Positions 14,072-25,817 of a stretch of 64,000 nt of DNA are shown here, in pieces. This DNA comes from Scedosporium boydii (lineage: Eukaryota > Ascomycota > Sordariomycetes > Microascales > Microascaceae). Location of the stretch: assembly GCA_002221725.1 (NCBI GenBank), contig NJFT01000070.1, positions 62,001-126,000 on the forward strand, given 5' to 3'. The position numbers and the translations under genes were made by a program. Under the pieces are notes generated by a model that saw nothing but the letters and a program-made list of their open reading frames with translations, did not search any database and was not told the DNA's origin. Positions within the stretch are counted from its first letter, which is position 1. The number at the start of each line of letters is the position of its first letter.

Positions 14072-17000
14072 ATGTTGATCTCCCTTCCACCCAGCCCCAT
14101 GGCGAGCCCGCCTCTCTGCACCGATGCAGATCAAAGCTCCTTTCCTTTGGGCCATGGGACCACTGCCCCAAAACCGAACGGATACCGCTCCCGACCTGCT
14201 GGCCTCCAGACCCCCGAAGAGCGACCCCAGTCTCTGGCAGGTTCCAAGGACCACACGACACAAGTCGACGATGAACTAGACGAAGAATTCGAAGAGCTCG
14301 AAGAGTTATTTCACCCCGAGAAGAAGACTTTCGAACAAAAGGCCAGCGAGCCACGGCACCCACGCACAAGGCAGCACATACACAGCTATACCGGCTCCGG
14401 CGATGAAATATACCCGAGGATCTCCAGGCCCGTGGAGCTCATGCGGAATAGCTACGACTACGTTGTCATCGGATCCGGATACGGCGGTGCCGTAGCGGCG
14501 TCGAGACTTGCGCGGTCTGTGGGGCCCGACGGCCGGGCTTCCATTTGCGTGCTGGAGCGGGGCAAAGAGAGGTGGCCCGGTGAGTATCCAGCAGGACCGA
14601 TTGACGGGCTCAAGAATTTGCACGTTTCCGGAGAGTTCTCATCCGAGAACGCGCCGGGGGTTCCTGTGGCTAGAGGGGATCCGACGGGTATGTATCATCT
14701 TATTATGGGGAAGGGAATCAATGCAGTTGTTGGAAATGGTAAGTTTTAGAGCCAAAAAACTCGCATTTAAGCTAGCCAGCGTGTGTGTTGAACGGCATGT
14801 TCTTTTTTAAAAATAGGTCTTGGCGGCACGAGTTTGATGAATGCCAATGTGTTCCTCAGAACGGATCACGAAACGCTGCGCTCTTCACCCTGGCCTGAAG
14901 AGATTAGAAAGAATCCAGAGTCTCTAGATCAGTGTAAGTTCTTCTAGACTTTCCTTCCGTGATATGCCGGAACCTATTCTAACTTCTGGCGCGTTCCCTC
15001 TAGACTATAAGAAGGTCGAGCAGGTTCTCGAACCGACAACCTACCCTGACGATTGGCCTGAACTCTCCAAGGTTAAGCTCTTCGAGCACCAAGCCGAAGC
15101 CATAGGCATGAAGGACAAGTTTCGACTCGTCCCGCAGACGACTCGCTTCCGCAACGGCCCCAACAGCTGCGGTGTCGAAATGAACCCCTCGGCGCTAACG
15201 GGCCAAGACGCCACAGGCCTTAACGACGGATCGAAGACGACGACGTTGGTGACGTACCTCGCCGATGCGTGGAACTGGGGCGCCGAGATGTTTTGCGAGT
15301 GTGAGGTGCGATACGTCCAGGAGTGCACGGGACCCGAGGGCGGGTACATTGTCTTTTTTGCCTGGCATGGGCGGAAGAGGGATGTGTTTAAGGAGCACTT
15401 TCATGGGGATCTGATGTGGGTGCATGCGAAGAAGTGCGTGTTTTTCGGGGCGGGGAGTATTGGGACGACGGAGATTTTGTTGAGGAGCAGGCAGATGGGA
15501 TTGGAGCTGAGTGAGAGGGTTGGGCAAGGGATGAGCGGGAATGGGGACATGTTGGCTTTTGGGTAAGGTGGATATGGCTGGATAGGGGCTGGGAGGTATA
15601 ACAAAATACTAACTGGAATCTAGATACAATACCAACTACGAGGCCAATGCCATTGGCAAAGACTATCCCGATCCATATAATCCCATCGGCCCGACCATCA
15701 ATTCTATAATCGACAATCGACAGGGTCACTCTAATCCTCTTGATGGCTATGTCATTGAGGAGGGCGCCATTCCGAGTGCCTTGGCGCCTTTCTTACAGGC
15801 GATGCTCGAAACGCAGTCTCATCAGTCTGTGCTAATGGGAGGAGGCGGTCTCCTCGACCAGGTAAAGTCGGGAGCGGCGATACTAGGAAGTTTCATGTTC
15901 GGGCAGAGGAGAGCACTGGATAATACGCAAGTTTACCTTGTCATGTCTCACGACAGTAAGTCTTTTATTCTTGCGCAGTGGTTTTTGACTCCCCATGGAT
16001 AGCTTACACTACTCTTCGCGTTGTAGGCAGTCAAGCGAAATTGACTTTAAAGGACGACAAACCCATCCTAGACTTCCATGGTATTAGCCGAGGCGATCAA
16101 ATAAAGAAGATTAACAAGATCCTCGAGGAGGCGACAACAAAAGTTGGGGGTACGTTTGTGCAGAACCCGTTTTATGCGCTCATGGGCAAGCAGCAGATTA
16201 CAGTCCATCCGATCGGGTAAGCCAAGCGGCCTCGTCTATTAGTTCTCAAAATGCGATTTTCTGCTGACAAGCGTAGTGGCGCCTGCATGGCTCGCGATGG
16301 TACGGGCGTGACTGGTGCTACGAACCACAAGGGCGAGCTCTTCAAGGGCGCCGGAAGCGAGACGCACTCAGGTCTTATTGTCATGGATGGCGCCACCATT
16401 CCTGCTTCGCTCGGAGTAAACCCGTTCGCCACTATTACAGCCCTCGCTGAGCGAAACATTGATCTCTACGCCCAGAAGGAGAGCCTCGTGATACAAGACG
16501 ACCGAAACGGTATTCTCGACCTCCTAGGAGAACCGGCGCACCCGTTCACGGACAAAAAATCAGAACCGGACGAACTTATTGAGCGGCAGGAGATAAAGCA
16601 GGTGGCCTCCGTTATTTCCATTGCCAAGGCGATGAGAGCTCCGGGACTGGGATTCACAGAGGTCATGTCCGGGTTTATCCACAGGAACCGAGAGGACACA
16701 CTTACATCCAACAAGAGGGAGACGTATGAGATGGCGTACCTGACAGCGAAATCAATGTGTGAGAGCGCGCGATTCTTCCTCAGCGTGCAGTCCTTCGACA
16801 CGAAAAGTCTCGTCAGCAGGCCCGACCACCCGGCCATGCTCACTGGCACGTTCGTCTGCCCTACTCTCGAAGGGTCGCCTTTCATGGTGCAGCGTGGAGG
16901 GTTTAACCTTCTTGTCGTGGACCAGAAATCATCCTGCACGAGGAACTTGACGTACGACTTTGACATGCGTGGCACGGATCGGCGTCTCCTCCACTTCCAC

Positions 17001-18644
17001 GGATACAAGGTTGTCGATTCGTCGGTTGGTCTCTCGGTGAGGGAGTTTTGGAAAGCGACGAGCACCCTCTACGTCACCATCACGCGCTGGCCCGAGGGTG
17101 CTGCCGCCGATGATCCTCAAGGTTGGCGGAGGGGAAACGTTATTGCCAAAGGCATTCTGAACATTGAACCCGAGGACTTCAGACAACAGCTGCGGACCCT
17201 GGCTCCGACGGGAGATACTTTCCTCAAAAAGGCTTGGAGCGTTGGCAGTTTCGTGCACTACTTCAGCCGGACGAGTTTACAGCACTTCCTCGGTCCCTTT
17301 GCGCCGCTGCAATATCCCCTGGCTACGTATGACGGCTACATAAACGACACGCCGCCCGATAGGTCGCACGTCATCATTGCCGACGACCAGATGAAGACTC
17401 GCATGCACATGTGGGAGTCTACGAATCCGGACATCCCTACGCGCAACGTCTTCCTCGTCCCCGGCGCGGGCGTCGACCACCAGATCTACGCCTTGCCGAC
17501 GATCCCATACAACTTGGTCAACTACCTCACGCGAGCGGGCTACCGAGTCTTCGTCTCGGTTCACCGCATCGGACAGCTTATAGTGGCGCAGAACGACCAC
17601 ACCACGTACGACTGCCGTCTGGACCTGCGCGCCTGTATCGACTACATCCGCACCAACTACCCCGAGCCGGCGTCGATCAACCCCGGTAATAAGGTGTACA
17701 TCCTCGCGCACTGCATGGGTAGCGTGGCGCTGTCGGCGGGCATGCTCGAGGGAGATATCCCCGCGGAGTGGATCTCGGGTGTGACGTGCTCGCAGGTGTT
17801 TATGAACCCGATATGGGGACCGGCGAACATGGCTAAGGCGACGGCCGGGCCCATTCCACTTGATCGTCTGTACAAGAAGGTTGTGGGGAATTGGTACAAC
17901 ATCACGACCGGGACAGGTGATGTCGTCGTGCAGAGGGTTGTGAACCAGCTTTTGAGATTCTACCCTGATCCCATGAAGGAGGTTTGCAATAATGCAAGCT
18001 GCCATCGTAGCTCTCTTGTCTTTGGGCGGTAAGAAACCACACTCCCTCCCATTGTATTCATCTTCCCTTTCTTTTGATCCGACTAACATGCCCACAGCTG
18101 CTGGAACCACCGCAACCTCAACGAAGCAACCCACCGGCAAATCGACCGCTTCTTCGGCGGGGTCAACATGACGCTCATGAACCTCCTCATGCGCCAGGGC
18201 CGGGAAGGCCACGTCATGAACCAAGGCTACGAACATCTCGACACGCCCAAGAACGTCACCCGGCTGCGCGGCGTGCCGTTTTTGTTCTTCGTGGGCGCGG
18301 ATAACGCGGTGCTTTCGCAGGCAGCGACGGAGAGGACTTATTCGATCTTGTGCGAGACGTTTGGGACGGATGGGTCTGTGGGAGGAGATGGAGAGGATGG
18401 CGCTTCGGTTATGGGGAACAAGGGAGAGGCAAGAGAGGATGCGGACTCTGAGGTTATGTATAGGAGGGTGGCCGTCCCTGGATACGGCCATCTTGATGGG
18501 TTTATGGGCAAGGATGCGTGGAGGGATGTATATCCGATGTTGAGGGAGGAAATGGATCGGGTGGTCAGGGGGAGGGAGTATCAATTCGTTGAGCCGAAGG
18601 ATAAGTTTTCGGAAATGGTGTTTAATGGGGAGTTGTTGTACTAG
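14072..18644 (+). CDS. GMC oxidoreductase (cholesterol oxidase-like) fused to an alpha/beta hydrolase
   Basis: Seven exons (14072-14738, 14817-14933, 15004-15562, 15624-15955, 16027-16216, 16277-18028, 18098-18644) join in frame to 1387 residues. An ATG at 14099 has a better context and would shorten the protein by 9 residues. Order of parts: an acidic low-complexity leader (about 1-125); an FAD-binding GMC domain starting YDYVVIGSGYGGAVAASRLAR (glycines from about 134) and ending with the family signature VHPIGG...GLIVMDGATIPASLGVNPFATI (to about 690); a middle beta-rich region of about 300 residues (SGTFVCP-like to LQHFLGPF); and an alpha/beta hydrolase from about 1010 (RNVFLVPGAGVDHQ) with nucleophile elbow AHCMGS and a late YGHLDGF histidine. 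The elbow carries Cys (about 1101) where lipases have Ser. The likely substrate is a sterol or other lipid alcohol; this is inference from family resemblance. No signal peptide is visible. Confidence 0.88.
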
Positions 18645-19323
18645 TTGTTTTGAGGGTTGTCTATGAAGGAAGGAGGAAAATCTATGAATGATTCTGATAG
18701 ATTGATACCACATTCGAAGGGTTAGATAGACGACGAAAGAATTTCCCTGTGCCAACAGGCAGTATTCGCAAGGCTGTCTCCGATGTTTGGAATGGGAAAA
18801 AAAAAGAAAAGAAAAAAAAAGGCAAAAAGCGAGGGTAGCTTGTGTCGAACACGCGCATCCTACGAAAACAGTCCGGGGCGGTTTTCTAGCCTTGTGAGCG
18901 CTTGGGTTGGCTAGACCACATCGCATTGGCAAGTGCTTGAGCTGCTCGGCTAGTCGTTTGTCGCCGTAACCTCATATATATAGTATAATCGAGCTGGGTT
19001 TCTGGAGGGTGGGAGCCGGGAAGGAGCGAGAGGAGAGGGGGTTCAGGTTCCTTCCTCCCCTGTGAGGAGGGAATCTCAACGCTGCGCAAGATCGTGGAAC
19101 ACGGGTGCGAAACGAAGCGTTGGGTCCTTGGTGTATAGAACCCCTTAATCTTATCCCCGTGCTCAATTAGGCGCCAAGTGGTACTTAATGTCGACAAATG
19201 CTTCCATTCTATAATGCAAAGATCTGTACAGCGGGCCAGACTGGACCGGGCTCTATTCTCTATTCGTACATACCCTCCAAGTCTAATGCTCTACTATATG
19301 AGCATGTTCCTTTCGGCTGGTGG
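18645..19323. other. Convergent 3' intergenic region
   Basis: Lies between the stop codons of the rightward GMC-hydrolase gene and the leftward AIM32-like gene, so it should hold both 3' UTRs. An A-rich purine tract sits at about 18799-18822. No gene or hairpin terminator was recognised. Confidence 0.5.
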
Positions 19324-20508
19324 TCACACCCTCATAATCCTCCTCTCAGCATCCAACCCACCCCGAAAATGCTCCAAAATCACATTCCCCTCCTTCACCG
19401 TCTCCCTCACGATTCCCTCCACATTCTCCGGTCCTACCCTCCCATACCAAACTCCGCACCCGGCAAGCGGATGTTTCCTCCTCGCGCCCAACACCTCGTC
19501 TTCGATCGTCGCACCGGGGGGCACATAGACGATGACGTTCCCGGCAAATTTGTGGCCTCCGATGTGAGAGATTAGACCTACCCTCGCCGTCATGCGGGAA
19601 CTATCCCCCTTTGTCGTCTCTGCCGGTTCAGAAGGGGGATGATCATCTTCCGCGAGAGAAATCCCGTCCTCGCGGGAAAGCACACGACGGAATTCCTCCC
19701 GGAGAAGGGGCCCCATGACACCGCAGCGCAGATCTCGTGAGCCGTGACCGCAGATGAGAATCATGACGTCGCTAACGGGGACGGGAGGGACCGTGCCTCC
19801 CAGGGAAGGGTCGCGCGTTAGATGGGCGCGAGATTCGGCGGGGAGGGAGGCGTGGATTGGGTGGAGGGTTTCGGGGAGGAGGAGGGATTTGGAGAGGTGC
19901 GTGAGGGACGTCGGAGAGGGGGCGATGGAGGGGATGTAAGTGAAGGAGGGGAGGAGGTAAGCTGATGGATTGGGGCCCGGGGAGGAGGGGAATGAGGAGG
20001 CTAGGAAGGAGATGTTGTGGTAGGGCTGGAAGGGGGGCCATCGATACGATATGGTTAGCCTGAGATTCTGCACAGTTCGTTTTAATGTAACTTGAAGAGG
20101 GGTTTTGAAAAGAAGAGAGTTTATTACATCTGCGAATTTCCCCCCTCGACCAAAGAGCCTCTTAAACCCTCGTAGGACCTCTCCCCCTCCATCCGCCCCT
20201 TCATCCTCCTCCACACGACTCGCCCAGTCATCTCTCCCCGTACATACGAGGACCTGCTCAACATAGGGCACGAAAACCCCCGCCAGCTTACTCTTGCGAT
20301 CGATTTCCAATTCTGGCGCGGGCGCGCACTCGCACGTCGGGGCGGGACATTCTTCAACAGTGGGAAACGTCCGGGTCGAGGATGAGGAGGGTGGTTGGCG
20401 TGGTTGGCTACGATGTGTCGTTGTGTGGAAGGAGGTGTATGTGTATGGTTGGAGGATGCCGCGAGACCGCGGGGAGGGCCTGAGGCGGATGAAGGGCCGT
20501 GGATTCAT
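19324..20508 (-). CDS. AIM32: AIM32/Apd1-type thioredoxin-like [2Fe-2S] ferredoxin, probably mitochondrial
   Basis: Single exon, 394 residues, starting at the ATG complementary to 20506-20508. The frame is open further upstream but without a nearer ATG supported by context. The first 40 residues (MNPRPFIRLRPSPRSRG, then many Ser, Thr and Arg) look like a mitochondrial presequence. The C-terminal half has the sucrase/ferredoxin-like fold of the Apd1/Aim32 family: ILICGHGSRDLRCGVMGP supplies two cysteines and LISHIGGHKFAGNVIVY the H-x3-H pair, which in this family ligate a [2Fe-2S] cluster. In yeast Aim32 acts in mitochondrial matrix and intermembrane-space redox quality control; that role here is inferred. 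A Gly/Asp/Glu-rich insertion lies around residues 105-130. Confidence 0.85.
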   Translation of the reverse strand: MNPRPFIRLRPSPRSRGILQPYTYTSFHTTTHRSQPRQPPSSSSTRTFPTVEECPAPTCECAPAPELEIDRKSKLAGVFVPYVEQVLVCTGRDDWASRVEEDEGADGGGEVLRGFKRLFGRGGKFADVINSLLFKTPLQVTLKRTVQNLRLTISYRWPPFQPYHNISFLASSFPSSPGPNPSAYLLPSFTYIPSIAPSPTSLTHLSKSLLLPETLHPIHASLPAESRAHLTRDPSLGGTVPPVPVSDVMILICGHGSRDLRCGVMGPLLREEFRRVLSREDGISLAEDDHPPSEPAETTKGDSSRMTARVGLISHIGGHKFAGNVIVYVPPGATIEDEVLGARRKHPLAGCGVWYGRVGPENVEGIVRETVKEGNVILEHFRGGLDAERRIMRV

Positions 20509-20921
20509 GATTGGACTTGTTTGAGATGTTCTAGATGAGATGTCACTTATAAAAATGATCTGAGAAGAAAAGAAGTTGATGAAGGCGATGTTGAAATTTG
20601 TCGAGTCTCTTAGTAAGCATCTTTTTTGCGGACTTGAACTTGCCTCCGAGGTTTGCATCACGACTTCATTTTCCAGCTTCACCACACCGACAGGAAAGCG
20701 AATTATATGGAACGAAGCGGAGAGAAAATCAATGGAAGAAAGCAATCCAAAAGAATGGCATGACATAGACCTGTCATAGCCGCATCTTACCTTCAATGTC
20801 CCTTCAAAATTATAAAATATTTTGATAATATCCTGGACATGAGTCTGTCTGTTGTATTCCAACAGCCAGTGAATATTAGGTTATATTACCCCAACTTCGT
20901 TAAATAGCATTCTATGAAACA
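20509..20921 (-). promoter_or_regulatory. Upstream region of the AIM32-like gene
   Basis: The 413 bases between the AIM32-like start and the 3' end of the next leftward gene (tannase-like). It must contain the AIM32-like promoter and the tannase 3' UTR. An AT-rich stretch lies at about 20808-20835. No defined element was recognised. Confidence 0.4.
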
Positions 20922-22606
20922 TCAACTGCTACAGGACCAACAGTGTTCTTCCTCCGGGAACTCGCAGCCTTTATTGAAGATTGCCTTCCGAGGATAGGGG
21001 CACAAGATGCGATCATGAACAGCGCCTTCCGTATCCCGGACCTTGACGGGTGTTTGCTCTGGCGTAGTCCCATTCTCGACCCACGCTCGAAGCTGGTTGA
21101 ACAGACTGGTCGGCTCTCCGCTCGGTCCTCCAGCACAATGACCCATTCCAGGGACTTCGAAGTGGCGATAGAAGTCACGCACGTCCGGAGAGAGCGCCGA
21201 GACTTTGTTGTAGTACATAGCAGTGCCCTTCGGGGGAAGGAGTTGATCGATCTATCTCGGCGTCAGAGACTTCTCCTCGCATCGTAAAAACTGGGTTATA
21301 TGACTCGGGAGGAGAATAGTAGTACTTACAAGACCGTGGGCGGTGACAAGCTTGCCGCCAGCTTTCTTAAATTCAGACAAATCAGGATCATCAGTCCCAA
21401 TAATGGATCTATACTCCTGCCCACTTTGGTGCGCCAGCCAGTCAAACTCAGCATGCGTCAAACCCGCCAAGTCCAGCTCTGGATCCCGCGAAACGAACAG
21501 CGACAGCCACTCCACGGCAATCGGGAGCGGTACGCCTACGCAGGTCTCCGTGGTACAGTTCGTAATAGCGACGGCGGCGGTGAGGTCTGTACCTGGATTC
21601 AAACCTGGCCAGGTCTGCACGCCCTGCGAGTTCCGCATCCCGTGCCATGTTGCGTTGACGACGGCAGCCGCGGTTGAGCTGACCTCGAGCGTTCGATTCT
21701 CCTGGGAACACTGAATAGTTGAACCAACGAGCTCAAAGGGGTCAAAGCTATTCAGGCAAGCATCCACCTCGCCAATCATACCGTCAACGATACCATCTAA
21801 GGCGTCACAGAACGAAACGGCAGCATTCGTGATGGCACCTAGCTCGCAGGCATGCGGGTATTCACCCAACATGTTCATAAACTGCTGCGGCCAGTACATG
21901 CTAGGGAAGAAATCCGTCCACTGGATGCCCGGAGCAACCGCTGCGATCCCGTCATAGGCCGTGGGATACCGCTGAGCCAGCATGAGTCCTTGTCGACCGC
22001 CCTGCGAGCAGCCGTTCCAATACGAGAAGTCTGGGCCACGACCGTAGTAGGACTTGATAAGGAGCTTGCCGAGAATGGCCTGTAACTTGAATGAGAAAAA
22101 CATATTTTCGGCCTAGAGAAGGACAAACTCATCTCGTCTTCTAGCGACACCGACGCCAGGTTCTGCAGATTATACAGATTCACATTCCCAGGACTCACCA
22201 ACGCCCAAGGACCCGCATCCTCAGCACCACCGAGCCCCGCATCCGTCGTGATCGTCGCGTAGCCATCGGCAACGGCTCCGCTCATAGCGCCGTACGATGG
22301 ATCATAGCGGCCCGCCACCCAGCCGCCGCCACCCACAGCCTGGAGGCGGCCATTCCACGCGTCTACGGGAAGCCAAGCTTCAACAATGATGTTGTCGCCC
22401 TGCCCCGGGTGCGTGTACGAAACGGTGATGTTGCAAAAGGAGACGTTCTGTACTTCGATGGATGGCTGGGTGAACCGCACTGCTGAGGGAACCGAGGCGC
22501 TGTGGTTTGTGACGAGGGTTGCTTCGAGAGTCAGTATCTCGGCTCCGAAGAGGGTGAGATTACTGAAGGTTGCTGGGGTGCAAGCTGCTTCCAACTGCGC
22601 CGCCAT
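20922..22606 (-). CDS. Tannase/feruloyl esterase family hydrolase (intron 1 junction unresolved)
   Basis: Hydrolyses phenolic esters such as feruloyl or galloyl esters. The fold shows NGCSQGGRQGLMLAQRYP (nucleophile Ser next to Cys) and, late, GMGHCAGG (His next to Cys), the CS-D-HC pattern in which a disulfide links Ser and His neighbours. The last intron is clear: exon 21330-22079 joins in phase 0 to 20922-21251 across 21252-21329. For the first intron the only canonical pair I find that keeps frame is donor 22150/acceptor 22080 (71 nt), giving exons 22151-22606, 21330-22079 and 20922-21251 and 511 residues. This removes about seven residues that look conserved (SLEDEM, before AILGK). The better-looking donor after ATGA shifts the frame by one base. 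Unlike most family members there is no signal peptide on the first exon, and no secretory exon was found just upstream. It is either a cytosolic form or a slightly damaged gene. Confidence 0.78.
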
Positions 22607-23435
22607 GATTTAAGTTGAATAACAGAGCTCAGAGCTCTCTGGAACAATGGGGATGTGTGTGAGAAGCGAGTTTTGTGAACTGGGAATGGACATGGTATGG
22701 TATGCCGATGGGTTTAAGTAGTTTCCAGCAGTCCAACGTCTTCCAGCTTAAAGGCGCCGACATCGTACTCTAGGTTACATGCTCCTCCGGGCTATGGTCG
22801 TGGACACTACGTGAGCAGACGGCATGGACAGAACTATACACTGCTACCGGAGAAGTGCTCGCAACCCTCAAGCTCCTCTTTTACCCCGGCCGGAGAGCGA
22901 CTTTGAGGTAGTTCTAATTGGCTCCCGCCCGTGCCGTAGGATCCATGAATCCTTCGGCCGGATCCTCGCCAATATTTACCAAGGAGTGTAGTTCTCGGGC
23001 GGAGCTGACACTCAAACCAATCGTTGTCGTTTCCGTCCCCGTCACTATCGTTCTCAACTTCAACTCATGGTGGAAAATGTTCTCTTTCCTCCCCCCCCGT
23101 CTTACTCTAATGATGCCCGCAACCAGGATGCGAAATGCTAAATACAAGGTTGCCCGATGCCCGGCCAACCCAAGAAAGGAAAACAAAGGAAAAATCCAAA
23201 ATCCAGCGTAGGAAAACCATACACAACGACAGGGAAAGGAAAAAGACACTGCTGTCTAAACAGAAAAAGAAATAGTCTTTCTCGACCATGTCAAGTCCCC
23301 TCTGACAAGAGGACGGGAATCCCCAAAACCCTCCAAAATCTCCCAAAGACCCCAACACTCATTCTCTCTAAGTCTCGGCTCTAAAAGCATTCATCTAATC
23401 GAAGTCTATCCGCTCTGAACCCATTTCTCTCAGCT
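22607..23435. other. Intergenic region between the tannase-like and transporter genes
   Basis: Contains the promoter of the leftward tannase-like gene (22607 to about 22750) and the 3' UTR of the transporter gene. No ORF with recognisable content. A short C-tract lies at 23091-23098. Confidence 0.45.
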
Positions 23436-25817
23436 CTACCTCCCATCGCAGTATCCCGGAAGTGTAGGACCAGACGGCGCCTTGGCCCAGCTGATAACCG
23501 TCAAGGTAGTCGCGTACACCATAGCCACAAGACCAAACACGCCGAGCACGATGTCTGAGATCTTCCACGCCCGACTCTTCGCTACGGCTTTATAATGCAG
23601 CATAGGCTGTGAAAACGTTAGGGCCTCGTTCTAACGGTAAGGGGAGAGAAAAAAAAAATGAGAAGGGTACAGGTTCAAACTTACCGGGTAGATGTAAACC
23701 AGCGGGATGCACGCAAAGTTCCCCACCAACGCCACAAACTTATCCAAATCATCCGCACCACCCCACGCAATCAACGTACACGCCGTAACAAGGAAGAACC
23801 TAAAGATATTCTTCTGCCACTTGATGTAAGGGTTATACTTTCCGCTCTTAGTAAAGAGGGCATTTTCCGAAATCTTGATAGCCGGGAAAAGCTGCAAGGG
23901 GGTCGAAAGCAGGATGGCCACCGAGTACAAAAACTGCGTGGCGTTGACGAGCTTGCTATCTTGCGGAAGGTTGAGCAGCACGACGGTCTCGGTCTTGGAG
24001 CCGTAGGCGGCGTAGGAGACGGCGCCCATGGTGACGAAGAGGGTGGTGATGATGATCATGACGGCGAACATGACGCGGGGGAATTTCTGCGGGTGCTTCA
24101 TGGATTCCTGGATGGGGATGATGAGACCGATGCCCTCAAAGGTGAAGATGGCTGTGCCGATGAAGAGCGTCCAGTCGTTCTGGTTGAACTGGATAATGTC
24201 GGCCACGCCGTTGGCGTTGAGCGTCAGGATGTCGTAGTAGAGGAGGTAGGCGAGCCCGACGAGGATGAAGGCGTCGGCGACGAGGGCGGTGAAGCCGAGC
24301 TTGCCGATGTCGCGGAGGAGCGAGAAGGGGAGGAAGATGATCATCTGCAGTATGATGAGCCACGTTATGGGCACGTGGGTCTTGCAGTCCGACACGGCCA
24401 TGATGACGGCGCGCAGGTTCTCTGACGTGAAGACGATGTAGGCTGATACGAATCCAATCTGGCTGATGACGATCGAGAATAGAATCAACTTGCGGAACCA
24501 CCCGCCGAAGAGGATACCACCGAGATCACCAAACGAGCCGTCAATCTTGAGCCGCACCGACACGAGCAACACGAAGCAGTAGTAGCTCAGGGCTGCAACA
24601 AAGAGAAGGACGAGGTTGCTGAAGAGCATACCACCGTTGAGGTAGGCCCTGGGGAGGAAGAGCACGCCGGTTCCGACAAACGACTTGAGCAATAATAACG
24701 CCGCTCCCATGGGTGAGTTTTTCCCGCTGCCTCCTCTCTCCTTCCTCCTCCTCTTGCGACGCGACGGCGTCAACAAAGCGCTATCCTCCATCGGTTCCCG
24801 ATCGGACTCGCTTTCCTCGTCTCCAAAGTAACCACCATCCTCAGCGCCCGAAGAGAAGTACTCTCCGGGAAGCAAAACCTCGTCATCCTCCTCAAGCTCT
24901 TCACCGGCAAAGTGACCGTACAGCGTTAAAAATTCCAGGAAGCTCGTCGTAAACAGCCTCGGTGGCTGACCACTCGCCTCGCCTGCTTCCTCGCGACCCA
25001 ACGCGCCCTGCTGATCCTCGGCCGTTCTCCGAATGTAATCGCGCCGGAAGCCTCCAGGCACCTTCATGTTCTTAATATCCAGCACCTCGCTCTCGGGCAA
25101 CGGCCGTGGTTGCACGAAACTCTGGCTCCTCTGCACTTTACTCCGCGTCTCGGCATCTTGGGTCCACTTGTAGATGCCTCTCGTAATGTCGCCACCTTGT
25201 AACCGTAAGCTCGAAAACTCTTCGTCGTCGGCCGAGGCGTCCGCGGCACTATCGGCAGGCTGCTTGCCCTTGGTAGCATGTTGTCCCGAAGATGTATCGG
25301 AGGTCGCGTCGGTGGGCTGAACTAGATGTCGCTTGACCACCTCGTGGTCCTCGTAAGCTACGGGACGAGACCTGTTGTCGAACGACCCGTAGTTCGTGGG
25401 CGTCGCGGACGGCGGGATGTTGCTAGGGGCAGGGGAGTTCGCTCGTAATGTCGGGTCAGCCTGCGCAGCGCGGCTAGATGGTGTACCGAACCTCGGCGGT
25501 GACGTTCCAACGGAGTTGGATAACGCCGCTGCGAGGGCCGATACTCCAGGTCCAGACGTAGTCGCGCCGGCACCTGCTAATGGCGCGGGGCCACCCGTTT
25601 GCTGTCCGTTTGTATTCGTACCACCATTGTTGCTACCCCGAGGAACGGAGCTGTGCGATAACGCTGGAGATGTTCCGGGCGCTGGGACGGGAGACGCTAA
25701 TCGAGCAATCGAGGAAGCACGAGGGACGGATGACGCTACGCTAGGTGCCAGACCTCTATTGGAAGCAGGAGATGCCGATAAGGGAAAATCCGGCGGTTGT
25801 CGGGGTGTGGAAGACAT
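23436..25817 (-). CDS. Vacuolar amino acid transporter, AVT3/AVT4-like (Aa_trans family)
   Basis: Two exons, 23685-25817 and 23436-23606 (intron 23607-23684, GTAAGT...CACAG), giving 767 residues. The first 370 or so are hydrophilic and low-complexity (Ser, Pro, Ala, then acidic EELEEDDEVLLPGEYF and a basic RRKRRRKER), as in fungal Avt3/Avt4 proteins with long cytosolic N-termini. The transporter core begins at SPMGAALLLLKSFVGTGVLFLPRA, the first helix signature of the AAAP family, and shows about 11 hydrophobic segments, including FTFEGIGLIIPIQESM. Yeast Avt3/4 export amino acids from the vacuole; direction and substrate here are inferred. The last exon adds the final helix (VLGVFGLVAMVYATTLTVI) and a short tail ending GYCDGR. 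Confidence 0.9.

Noticed and set aside
17277..18932. 551-codon open frame on the minus strand
   Set aside because: It lies antisense to the last exons of the GMC-hydrolase gene, has no recognisable domain, and arises from the high GC at third codon positions of the sense gene.
23658..24425. 255-codon plus-strand frame opposite the amino acid transporter
   Set aside because: Antisense shadow of the conserved transporter exon; the peptide is a repetitive Glu/Gly/Asp/Val string.
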